A stretch of DNA of 64,000 bases, taken from contig NZ_CP070978.1 in NCBI RefSeq assembly GCF_018417535.1, positions 558,001-622,000 of the forward strand. Reading direction: 5' to 3'. Under the pieces are notes generated by a model. It was not told the DNA's origin, searched no databases, and worked only from the letters and a program-made list of their open reading frames with translations. Of this stretch, positions 1 through 10,579 are shown piece after piece. The DNA comes from Burkholderia pyrrocinia (GTDB taxonomy: Bacteria; Pseudomonadota; Gammaproteobacteria; Burkholderiales; Burkholderiaceae). The stretch's first letter is position 1. Every line of letters begins with the position of its first letter. A program made the translations under genes and the position numbers.

Positions 1-381
1 AACCTCGAGAACTACATGCTGATGGACCTGGCCGACGTGAAGAAGGCCAAGCCGGAGCAAATCATCGGGGGCCACTGCGTGCCGAATGCCGAGTCCTGCC
101 AGAACCGCGGTGAGTCGCAGAACGGCAAGCACCCGATCGCGTGGGGCGGAGCGCAGGAAACCATGATGGTGAACGGCTGGGGCCAGGGGGCAGGTGCCAA
201 TAGCGCCTTCGGCATGATATTCGAAGGCAATCTGTCGGCCGAATGGGCAGTCGCGAAAGGAAAGGTCGCAAGCGCGAAGGCCGCCGAATGCGGCAGGGTT
301 CCGCTAACCTACGGAAATCTGAACGCCGACCAGCAGAAGGCAGTGAAAGGCGTCTTTGAAGGCATTCTGCCGGCCCGCTGA
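1..381 (+). CDS. 3' end of an unrecognised protein (partial)
   Basis: The reading frame is open from the first base of the window, so the true start lies upstream. The visible 126 residues end in a TGA at 379-381. They include a Gly/Trp-rich stretch (IAWGGAQETMMVNGWGQG) and two close cysteines in GHCVPNAESC, which could form a disulfide. I do not recognise the family and see no catalytic motif. Third-position GC is high as in neighbouring genes, which supports real coding. There is no visible operon partner downstream. Confidence 0.55.
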   Translation, partial: NLENYMLMDLADVKKAKPEQIIGGHCVPNAESCQNRGESQNGKHPIAWGGAQETMMVNGWGQGAGANSAFGMIFEGNLSAEWAVAKGKVASAKAAECGRVPLTYGNLNADQQKAVKGVFEGILPAR

Positions 382-450
382 GGTTCGCCGTCGGTCAACC
401 GCCGCCGCCCCATACGCGGAAGCGGCGGCCTCACTACACTCAAGCTGTTG

Positions 451-543
451 TCAAACCGCCATCACCGTCGCCGACTTCGTCACGAGATACGGCTCGAGCG
501 CTTCCGACCCGTAGCCCGAGTCCGTCACGCCGCCGAACGGCAT
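451..543 (-). pseudogene. C-terminal scrap of an aldehyde dehydrogenase
   Basis: On the minus strand this stretch encodes about 30 residues, [19 protein letters not shown] followed by the LVTK tail, ending in TGA. It is nearly the same as the last 34 residues of the intact aldehyde dehydrogenase at 2224-3669, but lacks the GGP insert. The DNA identity is also plain (compare 451-543 with 2224-2326). No upstream part of the gene is present, so this is a relic of a partial duplication or of a recombination that placed the intervening genes here. Confidence 0.75.
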
Positions 544-747
544 TTGTGCGAACGCGACGATGCGATGCGCTGGCACGAGAAGTGCGTGCCCGCACTGTAC
601 AAAGCGCGGATGTGGGATCGCTACGCGGCGACCCATCGCGATACGGTGTTCGCGATCGAGGACGATTTCGCGTCGGTGTTCGGCAAGGCGTTTCTCGCGG
701 CGTACGACGCGGAAGTGGAAAGCTATCGCGGCAGCAGCCGGCACTGA
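544..747 (+). pseudogene. C-terminal fragment, possibly of a T6SS FHA-domain (TagH-like) protein
   Basis: The frame reads through [20 protein letters not shown] and a [20 protein letters not shown] tail to a TGA at 745-747. The pattern of an acidic DDF, then FG..F..AY, resembles the extreme C-terminus of type VI secretion FHA-domain proteins, as I remember that family. Upstream the frame runs directly into the aldehyde dehydrogenase scrap, so the N-terminal FHA part is missing. No other T6SS gene is in the window. The family call is a weak inference; that it is a headless fragment is better supported. Confidence 0.4.
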
Positions 748-837
748 CTCGCGTCACCGCGTAACCCCCGTAGCCGCGCATTCGCGAATTGGGATACGCT
801 CGCCCTGCACAGGCAATCGACGCCGGTCAGGAGCGAA

Positions 838-2067
838 ATGAGCACGATGACGGGAACCCTCGATTCAGCGGCACCGCCGCCGCGTGTCGCGAGGCTGGTG
901 CTGGTGACGCCGGATGGCGCGGTGGTCGGTTGCCTGCCGCCGATGCCTGTCGCCGTCCCGTGGTGGCAGGAAGTCGAGTCGGTCGTACGTGCCGCGCGCG
1001 AACGCCATGGCGTCGACGTGACGATCCTGCGCCTGCTGGAAACCGTTCGCGACCGGGCGCCCGGCGGCGAAGTCACCTACCTGGCCGAGATTTCGGAACC
1101 CGTCCCGGCCGAATCCTGGGCAGGGAACATCGAGCCCCATTCGCTGCGCCGAAGTTACGCGCGGCCGGGCGGCCCCGCGGCCGATCTCGGCTGGGCGGCG
1201 CGCGTGCTCGCCGGTCACGGCCTGTCGCCTACCGCCAAACCCGTGCAGGTTCGCACCTGGAATCTCTCCAGCGTCTGGCGCATCCCGATCGGGGCGCAAT
1301 CGGCATGGCTGAAAGTGGTGCCGCCCTTCCTCGAACACGAAGGCCGCGTCATCACTGCGCTGGCCGGCCGGCGCGTGCCGACGCTGCTGGGGTACGACGA
1401 ATGCGGACGCATTCTGCTCGCGGAGATCCCGGGCGACGACCTGTTCGACGCAGCGCTGCCGCAACTGCTCGACATGGTGACGCTGCTGGTCGACATACAG
1501 GCTTCGTGGATCGACCGCGTCGACGAATTGCACGCGATGCGATTACCGGACTGGCGCGGCGCGGGTCTGGCCGCCGATATCGCCGATGTCGTCGAACGGA
1601 GCGGCGAAGGGCTGTCGCGCAACGAACGTGCGTCGCTACGGCATTTCGTCAGCGGTCTTGCGGCACGGTTTGCCGGGATCGATGCATGCGGATTGCCGAA
1701 TACGCTGGTACATGGCGACTGCCATCCCGGCAATTTTCGCGGTACGCGATCGGAGCTCACGCTGCTTGATTGGGGCGACAGCGGCATCGGCCACCCGTTG
1801 CTCGACCAGTCCGCGTTTCTCGACGCCGTTCCGCGCGACTACGCGGCGGCGATCAAGGATCACTGGAATCGCGAATGGCTGGCGAAGGTGCCGGGCTGCG
1901 ACCCGGTGCGCGCCGCCGCCCTCCTCGCACCGATCGCCACGGCCAGACGGGCGGTGATCTACCAGCGATTCATCGACAATATCGAGCCGTCGGAAGAGAT
2001 CTACCATCGCGGCGATCCGGCCGACTGGCTGGGCCAGACCGCGGCGCTGGTCGCGACGCAGGGCTGA
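838..2067 (+). CDS. APH-fold phosphotransferase/kinase family protein
   Basis: The 409-residue protein has the aminoglycoside phosphotransferase/choline kinase signature: LVHGDCHPGNF near residues 290-300 (Brenner motif with catalytic Asp) and LLDWGDSGIGHPLLD near 309-323 (DxD-type metal-binding Asp). The first ~110 residues are an extra N-terminal segment with no motif I know. The real substrate is unknown; many such proteins phosphorylate small metabolites rather than drugs, so no resistance role is claimed. The start is supported by AGGAG 5 bases before ATG. The gene stands alone, between two copies of an aldehyde dehydrogenase 3' end. Confidence 0.8.
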   Translation: MSTMTGTLDSAAPPPRVARLVLVTPDGAVVGCLPPMPVAVPWWQEVESVVRAARERHGVDVTILRLLETVRDRAPGGEVTYLAEISEPVPAESWAGNIEPHSLRRSYARPGGPAADLGWAARVLAGHGLSPTAKPVQVRTWNLSSVWRIPIGAQSAWLKVVPPFLEHEGRVITALAGRRVPTLLGYDECGRILLAEIPGDDLFDAALPQLLDMVTLLVDIQASWIDRVDELHAMRLPDWRGAGLAADIADVVERSGEGLSRNERASLRHFVSGLAARFAGIDACGLPNTLVHGDCHPGNFRGTRSELTLLDWGDSGIGHPLLDQSAFLDAVPRDYAAAIKDHWNREWLAKVPGCDPVRAAALLAPIATARRAVIYQRFIDNIEPSEEIYHRGDPADWLGQTAALVATQG

Positions 2068-2130
2068 ACGCGGGATTGTCTTCGCCGATGCTGTGAATCG
2101 TGAATCGCCACGGCATGGAAATGTGAAAAC

Positions 2131-2175
2131 AAAGAAAAAACGGCGCAGGCCGGGCACGATACCCGACCTGCGCCG
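2131..2175 (-). terminator. Rho-independent terminator of the aldehyde dehydrogenase gene
   Basis: Arms CGGCGCAGG (2141-2149) and CCTGCGCCG (2167-2175) pair and extend inward through CGGG/CCCG. On the minus strand the stem is followed by a U-rich tract (complement of the A-run at 2131-2140). It lies 49 bases past the aldehyde dehydrogenase stop and also separates it from the convergent APH-family gene. Confidence 0.85.
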
Positions 2176-2223
2176 CTCACGCGCGCCGCACGAACGGCGG
2201 GCGCACATGCGGACGCTCGACCG

Positions 2224-3822
<1,599 letters not shown>

Positions 3823-5121
3823 TCAGCGTGCGGCCGCCGTCGTCTTGCGGAGTTTCGCGACGTCCGCCGCCTGCACGGCCGGCGCGCCGTTGTTCCAGCC
3901 GGCGCGCATGAACGTCAGCACGTCGGCGATCTGCCGGTCGTTCAACTGGTTCGAGAACGCCGGCATCGGATACGCGGACGGCACACCGTCGATCACGAGC
4001 GTGTCGCTGCCGTTCAGCGTCACGTTGATCAGCGACGATGCATCGGTCTCGAGCACGTTCGGATTGCCGGCGAGCGGGGCGAGCAGCGGCGCGTAACCGC
4101 GCCCGTCCGCGCCGTGGCAATGCAGGCAGTAAGCGTTATACACCTTCGCGCCCGGATCGGCCGCCGGCCGGCCCAGCACCACCTGCGTCGCCTTCGGATC
4201 ATAGCTGTACGGCGGCGCGCCCGTGCCGCCCGCGGCCGGCAGCGATTTCAGGTAGCGCGAAATCGCCGCCAGATCGTCGTCGTTCAGCGCCTGCGTGCTG
4301 TGGTTGATCACGCTCACCATCGAGCCGAACGCGGTCGCATGCCGGTTCGCGCCGGTCTTCAGGAACTGCGCAACGTCGGCCTCGTTCCAGCGGCCGAGCC
4401 CCGTGTTGTGCTCGCCGGTCAGGTTCGACGCGAACCAGTTGTCGATCGCCGCGCCCGACAGGAATGCCGTGCCGCCTTCGTCGAGCGCCTTCTCCTGGAA
4501 GCCGACGCCGCGCGGCGTGTGGCACGATCCGCAGTGCCCGAGCCCCTGCACGAGGTACGCGCCGCGGTTCCACATCGCGTCCCTGGCCGACTTGTCGGCA
4601 TACGGCGTCGTGTCGAGGAACACCGCGTTCCACAGCGCGAGCGGCCAGCGCATGTTGAGCGGCCACGGGATGTCGGACGGTCGGTTCGCCTGCTTCACCG
4701 GTTCGACGCCGTGCATGAAGTACGCGTACAGCGCCTTCACGTCGTCGTCCTTCAGTTTAGCGTACGACGGATACGGCATCGCCGGATACAGGTGATGGCC
4801 GTCCTTCGCGACGCCCGCGCGCAGCGCGCCGGCAAACTCGGCTTCCGTGTAGCCGCCGATGCCGGTGTCCGGATCGGGCGTGATGTTGGTCGTGTAGATC
4901 GCGCCCATCGGCGTGACCATCTTCAGGCCGCCGGCGAACGGCGTGCCGCGCGGCGCGGTGTGGCACGCGACACAGTCGCCCGCTTTCGCGAGATAGGCGC
5001 CGCGCGCGACGAGCGCGCTGTCGGCCGGCGCCGTCTGCGCGGCGTGCGCGGCGTGCGCGGCCGGGCCGGCCAGCAGCGCGAGCAGCGATGCGCCGAGCGT
5101 GTTCAGGGTCAGGTTTCGCAT
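3823..5121 (-). CDS. Three-haem cytochrome c subunit of a periplasmic dehydrogenase
   Basis: A signal peptide (residues 1-28, ending AHAAHA) is followed by three c-type haem sites, CVACH (50-54), CGSCH (near 195) and CLHCH (near 331), each with a distal Met candidate. At 432 residues this matches the cytochrome subunit of membrane-bound alcohol/aldehyde dehydrogenases, which passes electrons from the Mo enzyme to the quinone pool or oxidases. It begins 15 bases after the large-subunit gene, so the three genes 7813-3823 form one operon. GGGAGG lies 5-10 bases before the ATG. Confidence 0.92.
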   Translation of the reverse strand: MRNLTLNTLGASLLALLAGPAAHAAHAAQTAPADSALVARGAYLAKAGDCVACHTAPRGTPFAGGLKMVTPMGAIYTTNITPDPDTGIGGYTEAEFAGALRAGVAKDGHHLYPAMPYPSYAKLKDDDVKALYAYFMHGVEPVKQANRPSDIPWPLNMRWPLALWNAVFLDTTPYADKSARDAMWNRGAYLVQGLGHCGSCHTPRGVGFQEKALDEGGTAFLSGAAIDNWFASNLTGEHNTGLGRWNEADVAQFLKTGANRHATAFGSMVSVINHSTQALNDDDLAAISRYLKSLPAAGGTGAPPYSYDPKATQVVLGRPAADPGAKVYNAYCLHCHGADGRGYAPLLAPLAGNPNVLETDASSLINVTLNGSDTLVIDGVPSAYPMPAFSNQLNDRQIADVLTFMRAGWNNGAPAVQAADVAKLRKTTAAAR

Positions 5122-5136
5122 GTTCGTTCCCTCCCC

Positions 5137-7356
5137 TCAGGCCGTCTTCAACTGGTTGCCGACCGGCAGCTTGCGCAGCCGCGTGCCGGTTGCCGCGAAG
5201 ATCGCGTTCGACAGCGCCGCCGCGGTTGCGGCCGTGCCCGGTTCGCCGATCCCGCCCGGCGCTTCGCCGCTCTTCACCAGATGCACGTCGATCGGCGGCG
5301 TCTCGTTGATCCGCAGCATCCGGTAGTCGGTGAAGTTGCTCTGCGTCACGCGGCCGTCCTCGATCGTGATCTCGCCGTACAACGCGCCCGTGATCCCGAA
5401 AATGATGCCGCCCTGCACCTGCGCCTCGATCGTGTTCGGGTTGACGAACATCCCGCAGTCCACCGCGCACACGACGCGCTTGACCTGCACCTCGCCGTCG
5501 TCCACCGCGACGTCGATGACGATCGAGAAGAAGCTGCCGAACGCGTGCATCACCGACACGCCGCGCCCTTGCCCCTTCGGCAGCGACGGGCCCCAGCCGG
5601 CCGCCTTGGTCGCCACGTCGAGCACGTTGCGCGCGCGCGGCGTCTTGCCGAGCAGCGCGCGGCGGTATTGCACGGGGTCGGTCCTGGTCTGCGCGGCCAG
5701 CTCGTCGATGAAGCTCTCGACGACGAAGGTGCTGCGCGTCGGCCCGACGCCGCGCCAGAACGCGGTCGGCACGTGGCGCGGCTCCTGCCGCACGTAATCG
5801 ATCAACTGGTTCGGCAGGTCGTACGGCAGGTCGGTTGCGACCTCGATCGCGTCGGGATCGACGCCGTCCTTGAACGCGGGCGGCGCGAAGCGCGCGAGGA
5901 TCGACGATCCGACGATCCGGTGCTGCCACGCGACCGGCTTGCCGTTCGCGTCGAGGCCGGCCGAGATCCGGTCGTAGTAGTACGGCCGGTACATGTCGTG
6001 CTGGATGTCTTCCTCGCGCGTCCAGATGACCTTCACGGGCGCGTTGACTTGTTTGGCGATCTTCACCGCCTGGCCGATCATGTCCGTCTCGAGCCGCCGG
6101 CCGAAGCCGCCGCCGAGCAGGTGGTTGTGCACGACGATCTTGTCCGGCGGAAAGCTCGTGAGCTGCTGCACGGTATCGCGCGCCCGCGTCGGCACCTGCG
6201 TGCCGACCCAGATCTCGCAGCCGTCGCCGCGCACGTGCACCGTGCAGTTCACCGGTTCCATCGTCGCGTGCGCAAGGAACGGCTGCTCGTAGACGGCGTC
6301 GACGCGCGTCTTCGCATCCGCGAACGCCTTGCCGACGTCGCCGTCCTTGCGTGCGACCGCGCCCTTGCCGTTCGCCGCGGCCTGCGCGAGATCGGCGACG
6401 ATATCCTTCATCGACACCTTCGCGTCCGCGCCTTCGTTCCACTTCACGATGAGCGCCGATGCGCCGCGCTTCGCGGCCCACGTGTGATCGCCGACCACCG
6501 CGACCGCGTTGTCGGCACGCACGACCTGGCGCACGCCGGGAATCTTCTTCGCGGCGGTATCGTCGACGCTTGCAACCGTGCCGCCGAACACCGGGCTGTT
6601 CACGATCACCGCGTACAGCATGCCCGGCAGGCGCACGTCGAGCCCGAACTGCGCGGTGCCGTCGACTTTCTCCGGCGAATCGAGGCGCTTCGCGGGCGTG
6701 CCGATCAGCTTGAAATCCTCCGGCTTCTTCAGCGCGACGTCCTTCGGCACCGGCAGCTTCGCCGCGGCGTCGGCGAGCTGGCCGTACGACGCGCGCCGGC
6801 CGCTCGGCGGGTGCTGCACTTCGCCGTTCGCCGCACGGCAGGATGCCGGATCGACACTCCATTGCTTCGCGGCCGCCGCGACCAGCAGCGTGCGCGCCGT
6901 TGCGCCCGCACGGCGCAGCGGTTCCCATGCGTAGCGCACCGACGTCGAGCCGCCGGTGAGCTGGCCGCCGAGCAGCGGGTCGAGGAACAGCTTCTCGTTC
7001 GGCGGCGCATGATCGAGCGTCACGCTCGACAGCGGCACTTCGAGCTCCTCGGCGATCAGCATCGGCAGCGCCGTATAGACACCCTGCCCCATCTCGACCT
7101 TCGGCATCACCAGCGTGACCTTGCCGCTGCGGTCGATCTGCACGAACGCGTTCGGCGCGAATATGCCGGCGCGCGCGGTTTCATCGCCGTCGCCGCCGAT
7201 CACCGAACGGCGCGTGTCGTCGCCCGCCGCCGGCAGGCTGAAGCCGAGCAGCAAGCCGCCGCCCGCCGCCGCGCCGAGCGACACGCCGAACTTCAGAAAC
7301 GACCGGCGCGACACGCCTGCGCCGGCCCGACCTGCTTCGATCAGTCCTCGCGACAT
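5137..7356 (-). CDS. Molybdopterin-binding large subunit, isoquinoline 1-oxidoreductase/aldehyde dehydrogenase type
   Basis: This 739-residue xanthine-dehydrogenase-family subunit hydroxylates an aldehyde or N-heterocycle with water. An SRRSFLK motif at residues 16-22 plus a hydrophobic stretch is a Tat signal, so the folded Mo enzyme is exported. [13 protein letters not shown] near 410 is part of the cofactor pocket and GGIGEPGT near 703 carries the catalytic Glu. It starts 1 base after the stop of the 2Fe-2S gene and precedes the cytochrome gene, the usual layout of the membrane-bound form that has no FAD subunit. The substrate cannot be read from the sequence. Confidence 0.93.
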   Translation of the reverse strand: MSRGLIEAGRAGAGVSRRSFLKFGVSLGAAAGGGLLLGFSLPAAGDDTRRSVIGGDGDETARAGIFAPNAFVQIDRSGKVTLVMPKVEMGQGVYTALPMLIAEELEVPLSSVTLDHAPPNEKLFLDPLLGGQLTGGSTSVRYAWEPLRRAGATARTLLVAAAAKQWSVDPASCRAANGEVQHPPSGRRASYGQLADAAAKLPVPKDVALKKPEDFKLIGTPAKRLDSPEKVDGTAQFGLDVRLPGMLYAVIVNSPVFGGTVASVDDTAAKKIPGVRQVVRADNAVAVVGDHTWAAKRGASALIVKWNEGADAKVSMKDIVADLAQAAANGKGAVARKDGDVGKAFADAKTRVDAVYEQPFLAHATMEPVNCTVHVRGDGCEIWVGTQVPTRARDTVQQLTSFPPDKIVVHNHLLGGGFGRRLETDMIGQAVKIAKQVNAPVKVIWTREEDIQHDMYRPYYYDRISAGLDANGKPVAWQHRIVGSSILARFAPPAFKDGVDPDAIEVATDLPYDLPNQLIDYVRQEPRHVPTAFWRGVGPTRSTFVVESFIDELAAQTRTDPVQYRRALLGKTPRARNVLDVATKAAGWGPSLPKGQGRGVSVMHAFGSFFSIVIDVAVDDGEVQVKRVVCAVDCGMFVNPNTIEAQVQGGIIFGITGALYGEITIEDGRVTQSNFTDYRMLRINETPPIDVHLVKSGEAPGGIGEPGTAATAAALSNAIFAATGTRLRKLPVGNQLKTA

Positions 7357-7357
7357 G

Positions 7358-7813
7358 TCAAGCCTCCTTGGCGGCTTGTTTGACGGCCGCGCGAATCCGG
7401 TTGTACGTGCCGCAGCGGCAGATGTTGCCGGCCATCGCCGCGTCGATGTCGGCGTCGCTCGGGTTCGGGTTCGATGCGATCAGCGCGGTGGCCGCCATCA
7501 CCTGCCCCGACTGGCAGTAGCCGCACTGGACGACGTCGAGCTCGCGCCACGCCTGCTGGACCTTGCGGCCGGCCGGCGTCGCGCCGACGGCTTCGATCGT
7601 CGTGATCCTGCGGCCCGCGACGGCCGCGACCGGCAGCACGCACGAGCGCGCGGCGACGCCGTCGAGATGCACGGTACATGCGCCGCATTGCGCGATTCCG
7701 CAACCGAACTTCGTACCGGTGAGGCCGACGACGTCGCGCAGCACCCAGAGCAAGGGCATGTCGTCCGGGGCGTCGACCGTGCGGGCTTCGCCGTTGATGT
7801 TGAGGGTGACCAT
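7358..7813 (-). CDS. 2Fe-2S small subunit of the molybdenum hydroxylase
   Basis: The 151-residue protein has both [2Fe-2S] clusters of the xanthine oxidase family: plant-ferredoxin type at Cys38, Cys43, Cys46 and Cys58 ([11 protein letters not shown]), and the helical type at Cys97, Cys100, Cys132 and Cys134 (QCGYCQSG and ICRCG). It relays electrons from the Mo centre to the cytochrome subunit. It has no signal peptide and probably crosses the membrane bound to the Tat-tagged large subunit. It is the first gene of the three-gene operon; GGAGG lies just before the ATG. Confidence 0.95.
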   Translation of the reverse strand: MVTLNINGEARTVDAPDDMPLLWVLRDVVGLTGTKFGCGIAQCGACTVHLDGVAARSCVLPVAAVAGRRITTIEAVGATPAGRKVQQAWRELDVVQCGYCQSGQVMAATALIASNPNPSDADIDAAMAGNICRCGTYNRIRAAVKQAAKEA

Positions 7814-7954
7814 TCAGCCTCCGGGGCCGGTGTATTGGGGAAGCGGCGCGCATGCCGCGCCGCGCGGTGTCGTCGTTGTCATCGCCGTCGCGCGGTACGC
7901 GACGGGTGCCGCGCGGCCCGGGTGGGGACGGGCCGCGGCGGTGGTCCTGCGTCG

Positions 7955-8254
7955 TTACTCGGCCACGTCGATGCCCGACAGCACCTTGATGACCGGCGGC
8001 GCCGTGAACCAGTCGGCCGACTTCGTGCGGAATTCGCCGAAATACGGGCTGGCGAGGTGCGCGTCGAATGCGGCCTGGTCGTCGTAGATCTCGTACACGT
8101 GCAGGTTCGGCGAGCCGTCTTGCTCGCGGAACAGGTCGTAGCGCCGGTTGCCCGGCTCGGTGCGCGTCTTGACGACCATGCTGCGCAGTTCGGCCTCGGC
8201 GGCCTGTGCGTGTTCGGGTTTCAGGAACAGGGAAGCAATCACGTGAAGCGCCAT
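7955..8254 (-). CDS. ABM-domain (antibiotic biosynthesis monooxygenase type) small protein
   Basis: The 99-residue protein is a single dimeric alpha/beta-barrel domain: VIASLFLKPEHAQAAEAELR, then PGNRRYDLF, then the family-typical HVYEIYDDQAAFDAHLASPYF. Such proteins include quinol monooxygenases and many of unknown role. AGGAG 6 bases before ATG 8254 fixes the start; the open frame extends further up but is poorly conserved-looking. It lies 93 bases downstream of the quinone-type oxidoreductase gene on the same strand, so the pair may be co-transcribed and act on the same reactive quinone or electrophile. That is inference. Confidence 0.85.
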   Translation of the reverse strand: MALHVIASLFLKPEHAQAAEAELRSMVVKTRTEPGNRRYDLFREQDGSPNLHVYEIYDDQAAFDAHLASPYFGEFRTKSADWFTAPPVIKVLSGIDVAE

Positions 8255-8347
8255 CTTGTCACTCCTTTCGAAACGGAATCGAGCATGCCACAAGCCGGCG
8301 TCGCGCGACGCCAGCATGCAACCGTTGTGTACCGCAGTGCCGTGGCA

Positions 8348-9406
8348 TCAGGCCAGTTCGTCCGGGCCCACGCGCACGACGACCTTGCCGAAATTCTTGC
8401 CGGCCAGCAGGCCGATCAGCGCTTCCGGTGCGTCGGCCAGATCGGGGACGACATCTTCCAGCGTCTTCACCTTGCCCTGCGCGACCCATTCGCTCATTTC
8501 CTTCAGGAACGGCGCATAGCCGGTCGCATAGTGATCGAGGATGATGAAACCCTGCACCCGGATGCGCTTGCGCAGAATCGTACCCATCAGCGCCGGCACG
8601 CGATCACGGCCGGTCGACACCGCGGTGTCGTCGTATGCCGTGTCGTTGTAATGCGCAATGATTCCGCACACCGGCACGCGCGCGTGATCGTTGAGCAGCG
8701 GCCACACCGCGTCGAACACCGCGCCGCCGACGTTCTCGAAATAGACGTCGATGCCGTTCGGGCACGCGTCCTTCAGCTTCGCGGCAAACGCCGGATCGCG
8801 ATGGTCGACGCACGCGTCGAAGCCGAGCGTGTCGGTCACGTACGCGCACTTGTCGGCGCCGCCAGCGACGCCGATCACGCGGCAGCCCTTCAGCTTCGCG
8901 ATCTGGCCGACGGCCGAGCCGACCGCGCCGCTGGCGGCCGCCACGACCACGGTTTCGCCGGCCTTCGGTTCGCCGATCTTCAGCAGCCCGGTGTACGCGG
9001 TGAAGCCCGGCATGCCGAGCACGCCGAGCGCGTACGACGGATGCGCGAAGTCGCGGCCGAGCGGAATCAGGTCGCGGCCGTCGGACAGCGCATAGTCCTG
9101 CCAGCCGGCGCCCGCGACGACGAGGTCGCCTTCGCGGAACGCGGGCAGGTTCGACGACACGACGCGGCTGACCGTGCCGCCGGCCATCACGCCGCCGAGT
9201 TCGACCGGCGCGGCATAGGACGGCGCGTCGCTCATCCGGCCGCGCATGTACGGGTCGAGCGACAACCAGACCGTGCGCAGCAGCACCTGGCCGGCGCCGG
9301 GCGTCGGCACGTCGCCGGACGCGGTGCGGAAGTTGCCCGGCGTCGGCGCGCCGACCGGGCGCGAAGTCAGGATGATCTGGCGGTTTGCGATCTTGCTTTG
9401 CGGCAT
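8348..9406 (-). CDS. Zinc-independent NADP-dependent MDR oxidoreductase (CurA/leukotriene B4 dehydrogenase type)
   Basis: The 352-residue protein has the medium-chain reductase fold: LDPYMRGRM near residue 54, the nucleotide-binding stretch VVAAASGAVGSAVGQIAK near 155, and VYFENVGGAVFDAV typical of the CurA/PTGR subgroup. No structural zinc cysteines are seen. It reduces alkenal/alkenone C=C bonds. ATG 9406 is preferred over 9421 because GGAG sits 6 bases before it. An operator identical to one at the upstream tetR gene lies 180 bases before the start (9586-9600), so TetR control is likely. Confidence 0.9.
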   Translation of the reverse strand: MPQSKIANRQIILTSRPVGAPTPGNFRTASGDVPTPGAGQVLLRTVWLSLDPYMRGRMSDAPSYAAPVELGGVMAGGTVSRVVSSNLPAFREGDLVVAGAGWQDYALSDGRDLIPLGRDFAHPSYALGVLGMPGFTAYTGLLKIGEPKAGETVVVAAASGAVGSAVGQIAKLKGCRVIGVAGGADKCAYVTDTLGFDACVDHRDPAFAAKLKDACPNGIDVYFENVGGAVFDAVWPLLNDHARVPVCGIIAHYNDTAYDDTAVSTGRDRVPALMGTILRKRIRVQGFIILDHYATGYAPFLKEMSEWVAQGKVKTLEDVVPDLADAPEALIGLLAGKNFGKVVVRVGPDELA

Positions 9407-9585
9407 GTGAGTCTCCGTCAACAGGAATAAACGTGCTTCGTGGGCACGATCGGATCAGGGATGGACCAGCAGAAGACGCGCACCCGTGGCAGCGTCGGCG
9501 GTCAGGCCGTCACTGCCGCACGTGTGCGGTTGGAACAATCGGGACAGCGTAACGCGGAGCGAGGCGTTCGTCATGCGCGTATAAG

Positions 9586-9600
9586 TAGACCAGTCGTCTA
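9586..9600. promoter_or_regulatory. TetR operator, distal copy (TAGAC-N5-GTCTA)
   Basis: TAGACCAGTCGTCTA is a 15-bp inverted repeat in the 234-base gap between the tetR stop and the oxidoreductase start. It differs at one spacer base from the copy at 10284-10298. Two near-identical palindromes beside one TetR gene and its neighbour make a strong operator candidate. Confidence 0.8.
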
Positions 9601-9640
9601 GAATCAGGGCAAAAACAAGGCGCGCCAATGCGCGCCCGGG

Positions 9641-10261
9641 TTACGACTGCGCTCCATCATGCGCGGCCGGCGGCAGGTTCAGCATGCGCCGCGTTTCGAC
9701 CATCGCCCTTTCGAGCGGTTTGCGATTGCGGTGAATCTTTTCCAGCAGCGTTGCGCCCAGCCACAACTCGTAAAGGATCGCGGCCGTGTGCGGCGGATCG
9801 TCGACCGCGCTCAGCGAACCGTCGGCGAGCCCTGCCTCGATGCCGCCCGCGAGCCGCTCGATGATCGCGCTCGTGCCACGCCGCAGCACCGCGCGCATCG
9901 CCTCCGACAGGTCCGCCACTTCCGCGCCGAGCTTCACCGCGAGGCACTTGCCTTCCGGATCGTCCGCGCATTGCGTGTGCAGCCAGTTGCCCCAGTACGT
10001 CATCAGGCGCTCGGCGCCCGTGCCGGCCCGATGCTCGAGCAGGTTGTCGAGATGCGCGAGATAGCCTTCGAAATACGCGTCGAGCAGCGCTTCGCCGAAT
10101 GCCTCTTTCGAGCCGAAGTAATGGTAGAACGAGCCCTTCGGGATGCCCGCCGCAGCGAGAATCTCGTTCAGGCCGACCGCCGAGAACCCCTTGTGGAGCA
10201 TGATCGGCTTCGCGATATTCAGGATGTGCTGGCGGACTTCCGCGCCCGAAGATGCATTCAT
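9641..10261 (-). CDS. TetR-family regulator
   Basis: The ~206-residue protein opens with a TetR helix-turn-helix: ILNIAKPIMLHKGFSAVGLN, then EILAAAGIPKGSFYHYFGSK (recognition helix, KGSFYHYF). The C-terminal ligand domain is like those of NemR/AcuR-type repressors of electrophile-induced reductases. ATG 10261 is taken as start; a TTG at 10279 is possible but lies 5 bases from the operator. A palindrome at 10284-10298 just upstream and a twin before the oxidoreductase gene imply autorepression and repression of that gene. Confidence 0.9.
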   Translation of the reverse strand: MNASSGAEVRQHILNIAKPIMLHKGFSAVGLNEILAAAGIPKGSFYHYFGSKEAFGEALLDAYFEGYLAHLDNLLEHRAGTGAERLMTYWGNWLHTQCADDPEGKCLAVKLGAEVADLSEAMRAVLRRGTSAIIERLAGGIEAGLADGSLSAVDDPPHTAAILYELWLGATLLEKIHRNRKPLERAMVETRRMLNLPPAAHDGAQS

Positions 10262-10283
10262 GATGGCGTATGGTAGCAACGAT

Positions 10284-10298
10284 TAGACCGGTCGTCTA
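10284..10298. promoter_or_regulatory. TetR operator, proximal copy (TAGAC-N5-GTCTA)
   Basis: TAGACCGGTCGTCTA ends 23 bases before the tetR start, where a bound repressor would block transcription. Its arms match the copy at 9586-9600 exactly. The remaining 281 bases to 10579 show no gene and no other clear signal. Confidence 0.8.
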
Positions 10299-10579
10299 GT
10301 AAGGTCGAGCCGGCAGATTGAGCGGCACTTTACCCGATCCCCGCCGGGCGCCCAATGCCGCCTGCGCCCGGCCGGCGCTCCGCCGCGCCTCGCCCTGCGT
10401 TGCCGCTTGCCCGGCGTCACACGAGCGACTCCGTTTCGTCGCCGGCGTTTCATCGATCTCCCGCATAAATACGCGCGGCGCATGCGCCGGCGAAACGCGA
10501 AGATGCGGCCGGCTTTGCACACGTGTGCAATGCGTCGGACCGTCGTTGCCTCTTCCCGAACCCGCGACCAGGAACGCCC

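Noticed and set aside
4114..7383. A plus-strand open frame of over 1000 codons opposite the cytochrome and Mo-subunit genes
   Set aside because: It is Arg/Ala-rich mirror coding of high-GC genes; the minus-strand genes have haem, Fe-S and Tat motifs, and the plus frame has none.
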